Source of the DNA: Streptomyces atratus
GTDB taxonomy: Bacteria > Actinomycetota > Actinomycetes > Streptomycetales > Streptomycetaceae
NCBI RefSeq assembly: GCF_014648655.1
Contig: NZ_BMRN01000010.1
Span: 208,437-272,436 of the forward strand
Length of the DNA: 64,000 nt
Direction of reading: 5' to 3'
Made by a program: the position numbers and the translations under genes. Each line of letters begins with the position of its first letter. Positions within the stretch are counted from its first letter, which is position 1. Below the pieces are notes generated by a model, which saw only the letters and a program-made list of their open reading frames with translations, had not been told where the DNA came from and did not search any database. Of the stretch, positions 25,923 through 34,206 are shown piece after piece.

Positions 25923-26324
25923 GTGTCCACCGACAACCCCAAGAACCGTTCGACCAAGTCCTCCGCCAACGGCGCCGGCGCCTGTCTGAGGACCGACACC
26001 TTCACCTGCCTGCGGTGCGGGCTGACCGTCGCCACGCTCGCGCCCGACGGCAGCCGTCGCAACCACTGCCCCAGTTGCCTGCACTCGCAGCACTGCCTCG
26101 ACCACGTCGAGGGCGGACCGTCCGACTGCGGGGCGCGTATGACCCCGATCTCCATCGCGGTGCTCCGCACCGGTGGCTGGATGGTCATCCACCGCTGCAC
26201 CCGCTGCGACGAGCTGACCTCGAACCCGGTCTGCGGAGACGACAACCAGCTGATCCTGATGCGGATGGCCGTACGTCCTCTGGCTCAACCGCCCTTCCCG
26301 CTCGAAGCGTTCGGTGACCTGTGA
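25923..26324 (+). CDS. RNHCP domain protein
   Basis: This 133-residue zinc-binding protein is named for its RNHCP motif, present here as SRRNHCPSCLHSQH. It has C-x2-C (CLRC) before it and C-x2-C (CTRC) after it, which gives two likely zinc sites. The C-terminus DDNQLILMRMAVRPLA is also typical. The GTG start follows AAGGAG by 8 bases. The family is widespread in actinomycetes without an established function. A paralogue follows 39 bases downstream on the same strand, so they form an operon. Confidence 0.9.
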   Translation: MSTDNPKNRSTKSSANGAGACLRTDTFTCLRCGLTVATLAPDGSRRNHCPSCLHSQHCLDHVEGGPSDCGARMTPISIAVLRTGGWMVIHRCTRCDELTSNPVCGDDNQLILMRMAVRPLAQPPFPLEAFGDL

Positions 26325-26363
26325 ATCGCCGACGACGACCGCGGGACGGACGGAGATCCGAAC

Positions 26364-26780
26364 ATGCCACGACGTAGACCCCGGCGATCAACACACCGCC
26401 CACAGAGACGAAAGGATGTCCTGCACGGACCGGGCGGCGCTCACGGCGATGCGTTCCGTTGTGTCGGCTGCCGGCTCGACGTGCCGCTGACCGCACCGGG
26501 CACCGCCCATCGCAATCACTGCCCGCACTGCCTGACCAGCCTCCACGTGGACCAGCGGATACCGGGTGACCGGGCGTCCGGCTGCCGCGGGCGGATGACG
26601 GCGCTGAGCCTGTCCGTCCGGCAGGACGGGGAGTGGTTGATCATCCATGAGTGCCTGACCTGCGGCGAGCTCAGCGCCAACCGCATCGCGGGGGACGACA
26701 ACGCCCTCGCACTGCTGCGGATGGCCGTACGCCCGTTGTCGGACACCTTCATCCCCGTACGAGCACTGCTCACGCTGTGA
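26364..26780 (+). CDS. RNHCP domain protein, second copy
   Basis: This 138-residue paralogue of the preceding gene has an extra Arg-rich N-terminal tail of about 25 residues. It carries HRNHCPHCLTSLHVD, flanking C-x2-C pairs (CVGC and CLTC) and DDNALALLRMAVRPL. The two proteins share the core but differ widely outside it, so the duplication is old. The basic tail could bind nucleic acid, which is inference. A Shine-Dalgarno is not obvious at this ATG, and translation may depend on the upstream gene. Confidence 0.87.
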   Translation: MPRRRPRRSTHRPQRRKDVLHGPGGAHGDAFRCVGCRLDVPLTAPGTAHRNHCPHCLTSLHVDQRIPGDRASGCRGRMTALSLSVRQDGEWLIIHECLTCGELSANRIAGDDNALALLRMAVRPLSDTFIPVRALLTL

Positions 26781-27068
26781 CACGGGGCGGCCGGTCCTCG
26801 CCGCGTGCGCGGCAGGGACCGGCCGCCGGGATGCCGCCGCTCCGCGCCCCTCGTCGGGCACGAAGCCCCCGTTCCCCGGAGCAGATCGCGCGGGCTGTCA
26901 CGCGATGGCCGGGGGGTGAGGAACATCGGAACGAAAACCGTCGACGACGTCGAGGCCCTCCTGGATCTCCCGCTGGAGGTCGCGGCACCCGGAGGCTTCA
27001 CCTCATTCCGGGAGTCCTGCGGTGGCCACCAGCGACGCCGAAGGGAAGCTCAGAGGCTGTCCAGTTGG
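26781..27068. other. Intergenic between convergent genes
   Basis: No gene seen. Short inverted runs (GGCCGGTCC/GGGACCGGCC, 26789-26823) could terminate the RNHCP operon. Confidence 0.5.
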
Positions 27069-27611
27069 TTACAGCCCGACCGGGTTGAGGTAGGTGGCCG
27101 GGTGGGTGGCGCCGTCCTGCTTGAGGATCTGGCCGCCAAACGGCCACTTCAGGGTGAAGTGCTCCGTCTCGTTCGGCGGGGTGACCAGGAACTCCGCCGG
27201 AACGAACTTCTCCTTCTGCGGCGTGGACTTGGCCACCGGGAGCAGGATGATGCTGAAGTCCACCGTGTCCCCCTGCTTCAGGATCATCTTTTCGGGCTTT
27301 TTGGAGGAGCGCACCAGCGACCAGGTGCCGTCGGTCTTCTGAGCGCCGATCATGTCGACACCGGCGAAGCCGGACAGGGTGCAGGTGCGCTTGCTCCGGT
27401 TGGTGAACCAGACGTACGCCTGGGTCTGCTTCTCGGTCTGCTCCATCTCCGGCTTCGCGTCATCCCCCATGGCGAAGCCGGCCTTCAGGTCGGCGGTGTG
27501 GCAGCGGGTCGGCTCGGCCCCGGCGGGGGCGGCCGAGGCCGGGATGGCGGTAGCGGCAGTGCCGGCGACGACGACGGCGGCAAGGGCTACGGCGGTCAGC
27601 TTGCTCTTCAT
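27069..27611 (-). CDS. Secreted DUF4232 domain protein
   Basis: This 180-residue protein has a clear Sec signal peptide (MKSKLTAVALAAVVVAGTAA with cleavage after ASA near residue 27). One DUF4232 domain follows, with the usual cysteine pair (RCHTADL and RTCTLSGFAGVDM) that likely forms a disulfide. There is no lipobox cysteine, so it is released rather than lipid-anchored. Streptomyces encode many DUF4232 proteins of unknown function. Start chosen at the MKSK methionine; an upstream methionine adds 20 Arg/Ser-rich residues that would spoil the signal peptide. It appears to be a single gene. Confidence 0.9.
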   Translation of the reverse strand: MKSKLTAVALAAVVVAGTAATAIPASAAPAGAEPTRCHTADLKAGFAMGDDAKPEMEQTEKQTQAYVWFTNRSKRTCTLSGFAGVDMIGAQKTDGTWSLVRSSKKPEKMILKQGDTVDFSIILLPVAKSTPQKEKFVPAEFLVTPPNETEHFTLKWPFGGQILKQDGATHPATYLNPVGL

Positions 27612-27914
27612 GAAGTTCCGGGTTCCCCTCGAATACGAATCGGCGCGCGAAGTCAGCGCGCGCCTACGCACCTGAAGATGTGCAATGCCCGGGAGTGGTT
27701 CGGTGTGCCGGAGAACCTTTTTCCGACAGCCAGGCTCCCAACTGTGGCCGCGTACGAGAACTCATGCGGTGCGGGCCGTTGCAGCGTCGTGGGGAGGACC
27801 CCGCAACGGCCCGCGACCTCGCTCAGCGTCCAATCCAGCACAGCGGGACCGATGGCAGCGTGCGATGTCCGTACCCGACCTGAGCATCACGCTGAGCTAC
27901 GTGAGGCCGGTGCC

Positions 27915-28640
27915 CTACGGACGTCGCGCGACGAAGACGAACTCCCTGCCCGGCCTGTCAGGAGCGTCGCGTACGTCCTCGACCACGTATCCCTGCGCGG
28001 TCAGCTCGGCCTCGACCTCCTGTTGCCCACGGAAACGCAACGTGGAATCCGACGTCAGCACCTGCCCGTCCGCGCCGAATACATACGTCCAGCGGAACGT
28101 CACCAGCGGCTCGCTCACCTCGATCAACTGCACCCAGCTCTCGACGTCGCCGACGTCCGGGATCTCCGTCACTGTGTACGAAGCCTCACGGTTCCACTCT
28201 TCCCAGGCGCGTCTGGCCGGGTCCCGGGTCTCGAAGACCAGATGCCCGCCGGGCCGCAGTGCTTCGTAAGCCCCTCGCAGGGTCTTCCGCCACGTCTGTG
28301 GATCGGCGATGGCCTGGGCAACGTTCGCTGTCATGGTCACCAGGTCAACCCTCAGCGGCGGGAGCGTCGTCGCATCACCACAGATCCAGCGCACGCGCTC
28401 GCTGCCTGGCTTGCCGCGCGCCACGCCGACGGATGCCTGGGCGGGATCGACGCCAACTACCTCGACCCCGCGATCGGCCAGCAGGAGCGCGAACACGCCT
28501 GTCCCGCAGCCGATGTCCAGCACCCGACGCGCTTCGAACTCATCCGTCATGTGGACGTACGCGTCGAGATCGCTGCGGTCAGGGTCGAGTGGGTCATAGA
28601 TCGCGGCGAGGCGTGGATGCCCGAAACACTCGTCAGCCAT
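27915..28640 (-). CDS. Class I SAM-dependent methyltransferase
   Basis: This 241-residue Rossmann methyltransferase has motif I VLDIGCGTGVFALLLA (residues 40-55), motif II GVDPAQASV and a post-II CGDATTLPP. The C-terminal half has a beta-rich region with EIPDVGDVESWVQL, as in the UbiE/ubiquinone-like methyltransferase group. The acceptor is unknown. It stands alone; the gap to the DUF4232 gene (about 300 bases) holds no supported gene. Confidence 0.92.
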   Translation of the reverse strand: MADECFGHPRLAAIYDPLDPDRSDLDAYVHMTDEFEARRVLDIGCGTGVFALLLADRGVEVVGVDPAQASVGVARGKPGSERVRWICGDATTLPPLRVDLVTMTANVAQAIADPQTWRKTLRGAYEALRPGGHLVFETRDPARRAWEEWNREASYTVTEIPDVGDVESWVQLIEVSEPLVTFRWTYVFGADGQVLTSDSTLRFRGQQEVEAELTAQGYVVEDVRDAPDRPGREFVFVARRP

Positions 28641-29083
28641 GCGGCCGAACGTATGGGCAGCTGGGTGTGGACGCTACGCAATTTCCAGCAGTGCCGGTAT
28701 CCCCATCAGTGACGTTCTCCGGTCGATCACCTGGATGGAGCGAGTTCAGATGACGGACCTCAGCCGTCTGGTCGACGACCCAGCCGCGTGAGCCCCGATC
28801 CACAAGCTCGCGGGGACGACGTGCCCTCGGACACCCGATCCGGCGTCGGACGGCACCGCCCCCACACGACCGGAGAGATTGTGCGGGGCATCGGACCGCC
28901 CAGGCCGGGCCAGGCACCCGAGGGCGCGAGGGAACCCGCCCACCCGCAACGGACCACGCCCCCGGAGACGTGCCGCCGAACGGGACGAGAAAGCGGCAAC
29001 CCAGCGCATCCAACACCGTTCGGGATGCGCCCAGTACACATCGGTGGGTCCAGGACTCACTCATGCACACTGGCTAGGAACGG
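28641..29083. other. Intergenic, no feature supported
   Basis: About 440 bases between two minus-strand genes. All frames are Pro/Arg-rich with poor codon bias. I see no hairpin with a T-run or RNA gene. Confidence 0.5.
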
Positions 29084-29428
29084 TCAGGGCTGCGCCAGGT
29101 AACCCGCGAGGGTGCCACGGGTACGCCGAAGGTCGTCGAGTCGCTCGTCCATGGCGGCCACCTCCCCTTCCAGGATGGCCCGCAGGTCCGCACACCAGTC
29201 GAATCCCGGCTGCTCGCCCCTGGTGCACGGCAGCACGGAACGAATCACCTCGGTGGAAAGTCCCGCGTTCAGCAAGGCCCGAACCTGCCGCACCGTGACC
29301 ACCGACTCCTCGTCGTAGTCGCGGTACCCGTTCGCACCGCGCCTGGCATCGAGCAGGCCCTGCGCCTCGTAGTACCGCAGCAACCGCGCGCTGACCCCGG
29401 TACGCCGGGACAACTCCCCGATCAGCAT
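29084..29428 (-). CDS. MerR-family transcriptional regulator
   Basis: This 114-residue regulator has the N-terminal MerR winged helix (MLIGELSRRTGVSARLLRYY) with the wing (GANGYRDYDEESV), then a dimerisation helix. It ends soon after, so the sensor part is minimal, with one cysteine in VLPCTRG and one in DWCADL. It is divergent from the old-yellow-enzyme gene, which has a MerR-type promoter with a long spacer. Redox or electrophile sensing is likely by analogy with SoxR/YfmP types, but that is inference. Confidence 0.93.
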   Translation of the reverse strand: MLIGELSRRTGVSARLLRYYEAQGLLDARRGANGYRDYDEESVVTVRQVRALLNAGLSTEVIRSVLPCTRGEQPGFDWCADLRAILEGEVAAMDERLDDLRRTRGTLAGYLAQP

Positions 29429-29448
29429 GCGCCTTCCCCCGTCTCAGC

Positions 29449-29480
29449 TTGACCTTGCCATCGATGTGAAGCCTTAACGT
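29449..29480 (+). promoter_or_regulatory. MerR-type promoter with long spacer
   Basis: TTGACC (29449) and TAACGT (29475) are separated by 20 bases, longer than the usual 17, as in promoters remodelled by MerR proteins. The spacer has a weak dyad around ATCGAT. It points toward the old-yellow-enzyme gene, leaving a leader of about 130 bases. Confidence 0.55.
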
Positions 29481-29620
29481 CACCCCAAGAGCCGGCATTC
29501 CGCGCGATCGCCGGGGCCGTGGCCGTGGCCGGATAGCTGCGCCAAGGGTGCGCCCGCCCCAGGTTGTTTCAGGCGGTGCCCGCGCTGTTCACGCATGTCA
29601 CTGCGATCCGAGGGAAAGCC

Positions 29621-30721
29621 ATGAACTCCCCCCTGCTCACGCCCTACCGCAGCACCGCGCTCCACCTGCCCAACCGGACAGCCATGGCGCCGATGACCCG
29701 CGCCCGCGCCGACGACACCACCGGCGTCCCGACACCGATCATGACGGAGTACTACACCCAGCGTGCCGCCGCCGGCCTCATCGTCAGCGAAGGCATCTGG
29801 CCGCACCCCCTCGGCAAGGGAGGCCCCGGCGTCCCCGGCCTGACCGAGTCGGCTCATGTCGAAGGCTGGCGTCGGCTGACTCGGGCCGTGCACGCCGCCG
29901 GCGGCCGCATCTTCGCCCAGTTGTGGCACGTGGGCCGCGTCAGCCACCCCGACCTCCTCGGCGGCGAGCAGCCGGTCGCTCCGTCAGCCGTGGCGATCTC
30001 GCACGGCCAGATCTTCACCGCCGCCGGCCCGAAGGATTACGTCGCCCCCCATGAACTGTCCGCAGCCGAGACCGCCGAGACCGTCCGGTCCCACGCGACG
30101 GCCGCACGCAACGCGATCGACGCCGGTTTCGACGGGGTCGAGATCAACGGCGCCTACGGCTACCTCATCGCCCAGTTCCTGTCCGACAACGCAAACCTGC
30201 GCACCGACGGCTACTCCGACCGGGTCCGCTTCGCGATCGAGGTGGTCGAAGCCGTCGCAGCCACGATCGGAGCGGACCGCACCGGGCTGCGCATCTCCCC
30301 CGGCAACCCGCTCCTCGACATCGTCGAGTCCGATCCGGCCCCGCGCTACCACCGGCTGCTGGACGCGCTGGACGGAATGGGACTGGCGTACCTGCACGTG
30401 GTGCAGTCCGGAAAGTACGCCGCCCTGGAGGACCTGCGCCCCCGCTGGAACGGAACCGTCGTGGCCACCTGCGACGGCCCCGAGCCCGGAGGCCGGGGAC
30501 AGGCCGAAAGGACGCTGCGTGCCGGTCTTGCCGACGTCTACGCCTTCGGGCGGCTGTTCCTGGCCAATCCGGACCTGCCACAACGCATCGCCTCGGACGC
30601 CCCGCTCAATCCGATGCGCACGACCGGCATGTACGGAGGCGGCGCGGAAGGGTATGTGGACTACCCCCGCCTCAGCGACGGGGCGGGACGCGGCCGAACC
30701 GGGGTCTCGCCCGCGCGGTGA
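29621..30721 (+). CDS. Old yellow enzyme family NADH:flavin oxidoreductase (alkene reductase)
   Basis: This 366-residue FMN TIM-barrel enzyme reduces activated C=C bonds in characterised relatives. Family features are MAPMTRARA near the N-terminus, AQLWHVGR (residues 99-106) and the C-terminal phosphate site DVYAFGRLFLANPDL. The substrate-binding pair is unusual: the conserved E-I-H-x-A-N-G-Y reads EINGAYGY. Asn176 therefore replaces His and Tyr179 replaces Asn, while the proton-donor Tyr181 remains. The ATG follows AGGGAA by 4 bases. It is controlled by a divergent MerR regulator. Confidence 0.92.
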   Translation: MNSPLLTPYRSTALHLPNRTAMAPMTRARADDTTGVPTPIMTEYYTQRAAAGLIVSEGIWPHPLGKGGPGVPGLTESAHVEGWRRLTRAVHAAGGRIFAQLWHVGRVSHPDLLGGEQPVAPSAVAISHGQIFTAAGPKDYVAPHELSAAETAETVRSHATAARNAIDAGFDGVEINGAYGYLIAQFLSDNANLRTDGYSDRVRFAIEVVEAVAATIGADRTGLRISPGNPLLDIVESDPAPRYHRLLDALDGMGLAYLHVVQSGKYAALEDLRPRWNGTVVATCDGPEPGGRGQAERTLRAGLADVYAFGRLFLANPDLPQRIASDAPLNPMRTTGMYGGGAEGYVDYPRLSDGAGRGRTGVSPAR

Positions 30722-30761
30722 TCGGTACCCCCGGTGCGCCGGCAGGAACGGGACACGGGGG

Positions 30762-31616
30762 TCACGGGCGAGGTGTCGGCCAGTCCTGGGTGTCCGCCCA
30801 CGCCGCGTACGAGGTCCAGGGGACGGTGGGGAACTGCGTACGCAATGCCTCCAGGTCCACCTGGTAACCGGTGTCCGCCAGAAAGCTGTACATGGCGAAC
30901 ATGTCGGGGCTGGTGGTGCACAGGTCCGCCAGCGGCGTCTGCCGGAACGCGACCTTTCCGCCCGCGGCCCGTCCGATCTCCTCCGCCATCCGGACCGGCG
31001 TGGGATCGTCGCCCGCCACCTCGATCCGCTGCCCGATCCAGCGGTCCGGATCGGCCACGACCGCGGCCACGACCCGGCCCAGGTCCTGCCGTGCCACCTG
31101 CTGGAGCGGGGTGTCGCCGGGAAGCGGCATGGTGAGGAGACCGGCGGCGACCTCGTCCAGCGCGCCCAGCGCGTTGTCGTAGAAGTAGGTCGGTGCCACC
31201 ACCGTCGCCGGAAGTCCGGAGCCTGCGAGCAGTTCCTCGGTCCTGGCCTTGGTCTCGAAGTGCGGGATGCCGGTGGCGCGGTCCGCACTGGCGACGGAGG
31301 CCAGCACCAGATGCGGCAGTGCGGCGTCCTCGGCGGCCCGCACGATTGCCGCTCCCTGGGCCACCTCCGCTTCCAGACCGTCCTGGAACGGCGTGGTCAC
31401 GGCGAACGCGGCCGTCGTGCCCCGGAACGCCTCGGCGAGCGAGCCCGCGTCGAACAGGTTGCCGGGGACGACCTCCGCTCCGGCCGCCGCCAACGCCCTG
31501 GCACGCCCGCTGCCGGGATCACGCACCACGGCGCGCACGGCACGCCCCGCCTCCAACAGAGCGGCGGCCACCGCGCCGCCCTGGCCACCGGTCGCTCCGA
31601 GTACCGCGATGGACAT
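30762..31616 (-). CDS. NmrA-family NAD(P)-binding protein
   Basis: This 284-residue atypical SDR has the N-terminal dinucleotide site VLGATGGQGGAVAAALL. The following beta-alpha units include VVPGNLFDAGSLAEAF and VLASVASAD, and a C-terminal substrate domain. The catalytic Tyr-x3-Lys is replaced, so it may be a redox sensor or a quinone-type reductase like QOR2 rather than a standard dehydrogenase. The ATG follows GGGAG by 5 bases. It converges with the old-yellow-enzyme gene. Confidence 0.9.
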   Translation of the reverse strand: MSIAVLGATGGQGGAVAAALLEAGRAVRAVVRDPGSGRARALAAAGAEVVPGNLFDAGSLAEAFRGTTAAFAVTTPFQDGLEAEVAQGAAIVRAAEDAALPHLVLASVASADRATGIPHFETKARTEELLAGSGLPATVVAPTYFYDNALGALDEVAAGLLTMPLPGDTPLQQVARQDLGRVVAAVVADPDRWIGQRIEVAGDDPTPVRMAEEIGRAAGGKVAFRQTPLADLCTTSPDMFAMYSFLADTGYQVDLEALRTQFPTVPWTSYAAWADTQDWPTPRP

Positions 31617-31722
31617 GAGGTCTCCCTGGTCGACGGATATGGGTCCATGCTGAGCAGCGGCGGCCGGACCCGCCACCGGGAGGGTCCCGGGTGGTGGGCG
31701 TCGGCCCTGCCGCGTATCCGTC

Positions 31723-31862
31723 TCAATGATGACCGGCAAACAACTCGGCCCGGACCGTCTTGCCCACGACCCGGTCGGTGATTCCCCAGGACGTGGCCAG
31801 CGCCTCGACCAGGTGCAGGCCGTACCCGGACTCCGCGTCGGCCCGGAGGCGGCGCTGCTCCG
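31723..31862 (-). pseudogene. C-terminal remnant of an RsbW-like ATP-binding protein
   Basis: The last 46 codons read ESGYGLHLVEALATSWGITD and then VVGKTVRAELF, typical of the C-terminus of GHKL/HATPase anti-sigma-type proteins found beside XRE-DUF5753 genes in Streptomyces. No N-terminal half exists; the frame breaks where the opposite-strand DUF5753 fragment starts. Confidence 0.75.
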
Positions 31863-32062
31863 AGGAACAGTTGCGGAAGCTCCTGCACATTGGTCGCCTC
31901 CGGACGGCACAAATTCAGCTGATGCCGCTTGATCGCACCGAACAGCCAAGCCTGGACGGCCCGGTCACACCGGTCACGCCCAAGGGCAAGCAGCACGTGG
32001 CCCACCTGGAGATCCACACGCATCCAAGGCTGATCAACGATCTCGAGGCGCGCCAGGGCTGA
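31862..32062 (+). pseudogene. Remnant of an XRE-DUF5753 regulator
   Basis: The frame EEQLRKLLHIGRLRTAQIQL, MPLDRTEQPSLDG, then HVAHLEIHTHPRLINDL matches the middle-to-late part of DUF5753. Both the HTH half and the last 40-50 residues are missing, and a stop follows EARQG. With the adjoining ATPase remnant it forms a broken divergent pair. Confidence 0.75.
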
Positions 32063-32392
32063 GCGCGGCCCGATCCGCCTGGCACACCTGGTCCCGCACC
32101 GGATCGCGACAGCCGCGACCCGGTGCGCCGCGACCCGGTCGACCGCGACGCGGCGGCCCCCGACGTAAAGGCTTTAAAGGCTTTGGGAAGAAGGAACTTC
32201 CCAACCAAACCCCTCCCCCGGCCTCAGCCAGAGGCCCGTCACCCACACGGGTGAGGTTTGCCAACTGAGCTGGATTTCACAGCGGTTGGCTGGCATATGC
32301 TCGCCGCGACAACCGCAAACATACGTCGGCCCCCGGCCGGGACTCGCAATCCCGATCGAGGGCCTGACCACCGAGGAAGTAAGGGCTTCCCG
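32063..32392. other. Intergenic with AT-richer promoter-like segment
   Basis: 330 bases without a gene. Two direct copies of AAAGGCTTT (32166-32183) are followed by a small dyad GGGAAG..CTTCCC. This AT-richer patch is probably part of the promoter region of the next gene. Confidence 0.5.
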
Positions 32393-33346
32393 ATGGATAC
32401 CCAGCAGATTAGCGCGCCCTCGCGCGCCCCGTCTCCCGTTCGCGGGGACGCCACGCCGTCATCCGGTGTCGTACACATCAACTCCCGCCACACCAGCCAC
32501 TTCACGGTCGTCGGCAACCACCTCGCCCAGCACCGCGAGCTCTCCCTCCTCGCAATCGGCCTCGCCACGCACATCCAGTCGCTCCCCGCCGGGACGAAGG
32601 TCGGGATCAAACCCCTCACCGAACGCTTCCCGGACAGCGAGGCCCGCATCGCCGCCGCACTGCGCGAACTGGAAGTCCACGGCTACCTGCGCCGCACCCG
32701 CGAACGCCTCCCCGACGGCCGCGTCGTCACCCGCACCTGCTCGTACAACCAACCTGGCTCCATCGACGCCCGCCCCGTCCCGGCCCCCAAGCGACGCCCC
32801 AAGCGCAGCCACCCAGCCCCAATCGCTGCCCCTGCCCCCGCCCTGGCCCCGGTCGCCACTCCCGCACCACCGACCCCCGAGGCACCCGCACCGGCCCCCA
32901 CAGCCGTAGCCCCCACACCTGCACCGCGCCCCACATCCCCCGCCGCACCCAAGCCCCCGCCACTCCCCCGACCCACCGAACCCCTCCCCCAACTCCTCGA
33001 CGCCGCCACCGCGCTCCTCACCGACCTCCACCGCCGCGCACCCCACATCACCCTCACCGAACGCGACATCCACCACCTCGCCCCCGCCGTCGCCACCTGG
33101 TTCGAACGCGGCACCACGCCCGCCGCCGTCCGCCAGGCCCTCACCAGCGACCTCCCCCAGCCCCTCAGATTCCCGGCCAAATTCTTGAGGCACCGCCTCA
33201 TCGCCCTCCTCCCACCCCCGACCACTCCCGCCCACCAGCCCGCCCCGCTCCAGAACTGCGACCGCTGCGACCGCGCTTTCCGCTCCCCCACCCCAGGAAA
33301 TTGCCACGACTGCGCAGCCGACGAGCCGCACCTCCTGTCGGCCTGA
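32393..33346 (+). CDS. Helix-turn-helix protein with Pro/Ala linker and C-terminal zinc knuckle
   Basis: This 317-residue protein has three parts. Residues about 25-120 form a winged helix (LSLLAIGLATHIQSLPAG ... ALRELEVHGYLRR). A Pro/Ala-rich linker covers about 130-205. The C-terminal part has helices and ends in C-x2-C ... C-x2-C (CDRC and CHDC), likely one zinc site. Such proteins are frequent in Streptomyces and are presumed DNA-binding regulators; targets are unknown. Start ATG chosen at MDTQQISAP; longer starts lack coding bias. Homologues often lie in variable regions, which fits the neighbouring pseudogenes. Confidence 0.8.
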   Translation: MDTQQISAPSRAPSPVRGDATPSSGVVHINSRHTSHFTVVGNHLAQHRELSLLAIGLATHIQSLPAGTKVGIKPLTERFPDSEARIAAALRELEVHGYLRRTRERLPDGRVVTRTCSYNQPGSIDARPVPAPKRRPKRSHPAPIAAPAPALAPVATPAPPTPEAPAPAPTAVAPTPAPRPTSPAAPKPPPLPRPTEPLPQLLDAATALLTDLHRRAPHITLTERDIHHLAPAVATWFERGTTPAAVRQALTSDLPQPLRFPAKFLRHRLIALLPPPTTPAHQPAPLQNCDRCDRAFRSPTPGNCHDCAADEPHLLSA

Positions 33347-33412
33347 ACAAGTGGGGTCTCTACCCTGTGGTGATCACTGCTGGGCCACGGGACAGGTGGG
33401 TGAAGGAACGTC

Positions 33413-34180
33413 ATGACGAGTGCTCCGGCATTGGCAGAGCTGCGTGAGGTCTGTCAGCCGAACGCGAAGCTTCAGAGCCGTAACGGGGAGCACTGGGCGG
33501 GCCGCCTGTACATGCGGCGGATCTCCCTGCGGACCACCCGGCAGCTGGTGCGTACGCGCGTGACGCCCGATCAGCTCACCTGGACGATGGTGGTGTGCGG
33601 GGTGGCCTCCGGCTTCGCGCTCCTCATACCCGGCCTGACAGGGGCCCTGCTCGCGGCGGTGCTCTTCCAGCTGTTCCTGCTCTTCGACTGTGTGGACGGC
33701 GAAGTGGCGCGCTGGAAGGGTCAGAACAGCGCGACGGGCATCTACGTCGACCGGCTCGGGGCCTACCTGGCGGACGCGGCGCTGATGATCGGGGCCGGGT
33801 TCCGGGCAGCGCGCGGCTCCTCGGACCTCTGGGTGTCGGTGGGACTCGCGGCGGCACTCGGAGTCGTACTGCTGAAGGCGTCCACGGACCTCGTGGATGT
33901 CGCACGTGCCCGCCGTGGCCTGCCGGTCGCGGACGACGAGGCGACCCGGCCCCGGTCGGCGGGGCTCGCCTCGGCGCGACGGCTGGCCTCGGCCTTCAAG
34001 ATCCACCGGATCACCAACGGCATCGAGGCGTCCCTCGTCCTGCTGGCGGTTGCCGTGGTCGACCTGTTCATGGGCAGCATCGAGGCGACCCGGGTGACGG
34101 TGCTGGCCATCGCGGTCATCACCTGGGTCATGGTCGTGGCTCACCTGGCCTCGATCCTGTCCTCCTCGCGCCTTCGCTGA
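33413..34180 (+). CDS. CDP-alcohol phosphatidyltransferase family membrane protein
   Basis: This 255-residue membrane enzyme belongs to the family that transfers a phosphatidyl-type group from a CDP-alcohol to a second alcohol. The motif is visible as D92-C-V-D95-G96-E-V-A99-R100, G109 and D113. The expected final Asp four residues on is Ala117; the next Asp is D121. About five to six membrane segments are present. The ATG follows GAAGGAACGTC. A HAD phosphatase gene starts 26 bases after its stop, so the two form an operon. Which lipid or osmolyte they make is not clear. Confidence 0.9.
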   Translation: MTSAPALAELREVCQPNAKLQSRNGEHWAGRLYMRRISLRTTRQLVRTRVTPDQLTWTMVVCGVASGFALLIPGLTGALLAAVLFQLFLLFDCVDGEVARWKGQNSATGIYVDRLGAYLADAALMIGAGFRAARGSSDLWVSVGLAAALGVVLLKASTDLVDVARARRGLPVADDEATRPRSAGLASARRLASAFKIHRITNGIEASLVLLAVAVVDLFMGSIEATRVTVLAIAVITWVMVVAHLASILSSSRLR

Positions 34181-34206
34181 GGTGCGGGTTTCTCTATCCT
34201 GGCGGA

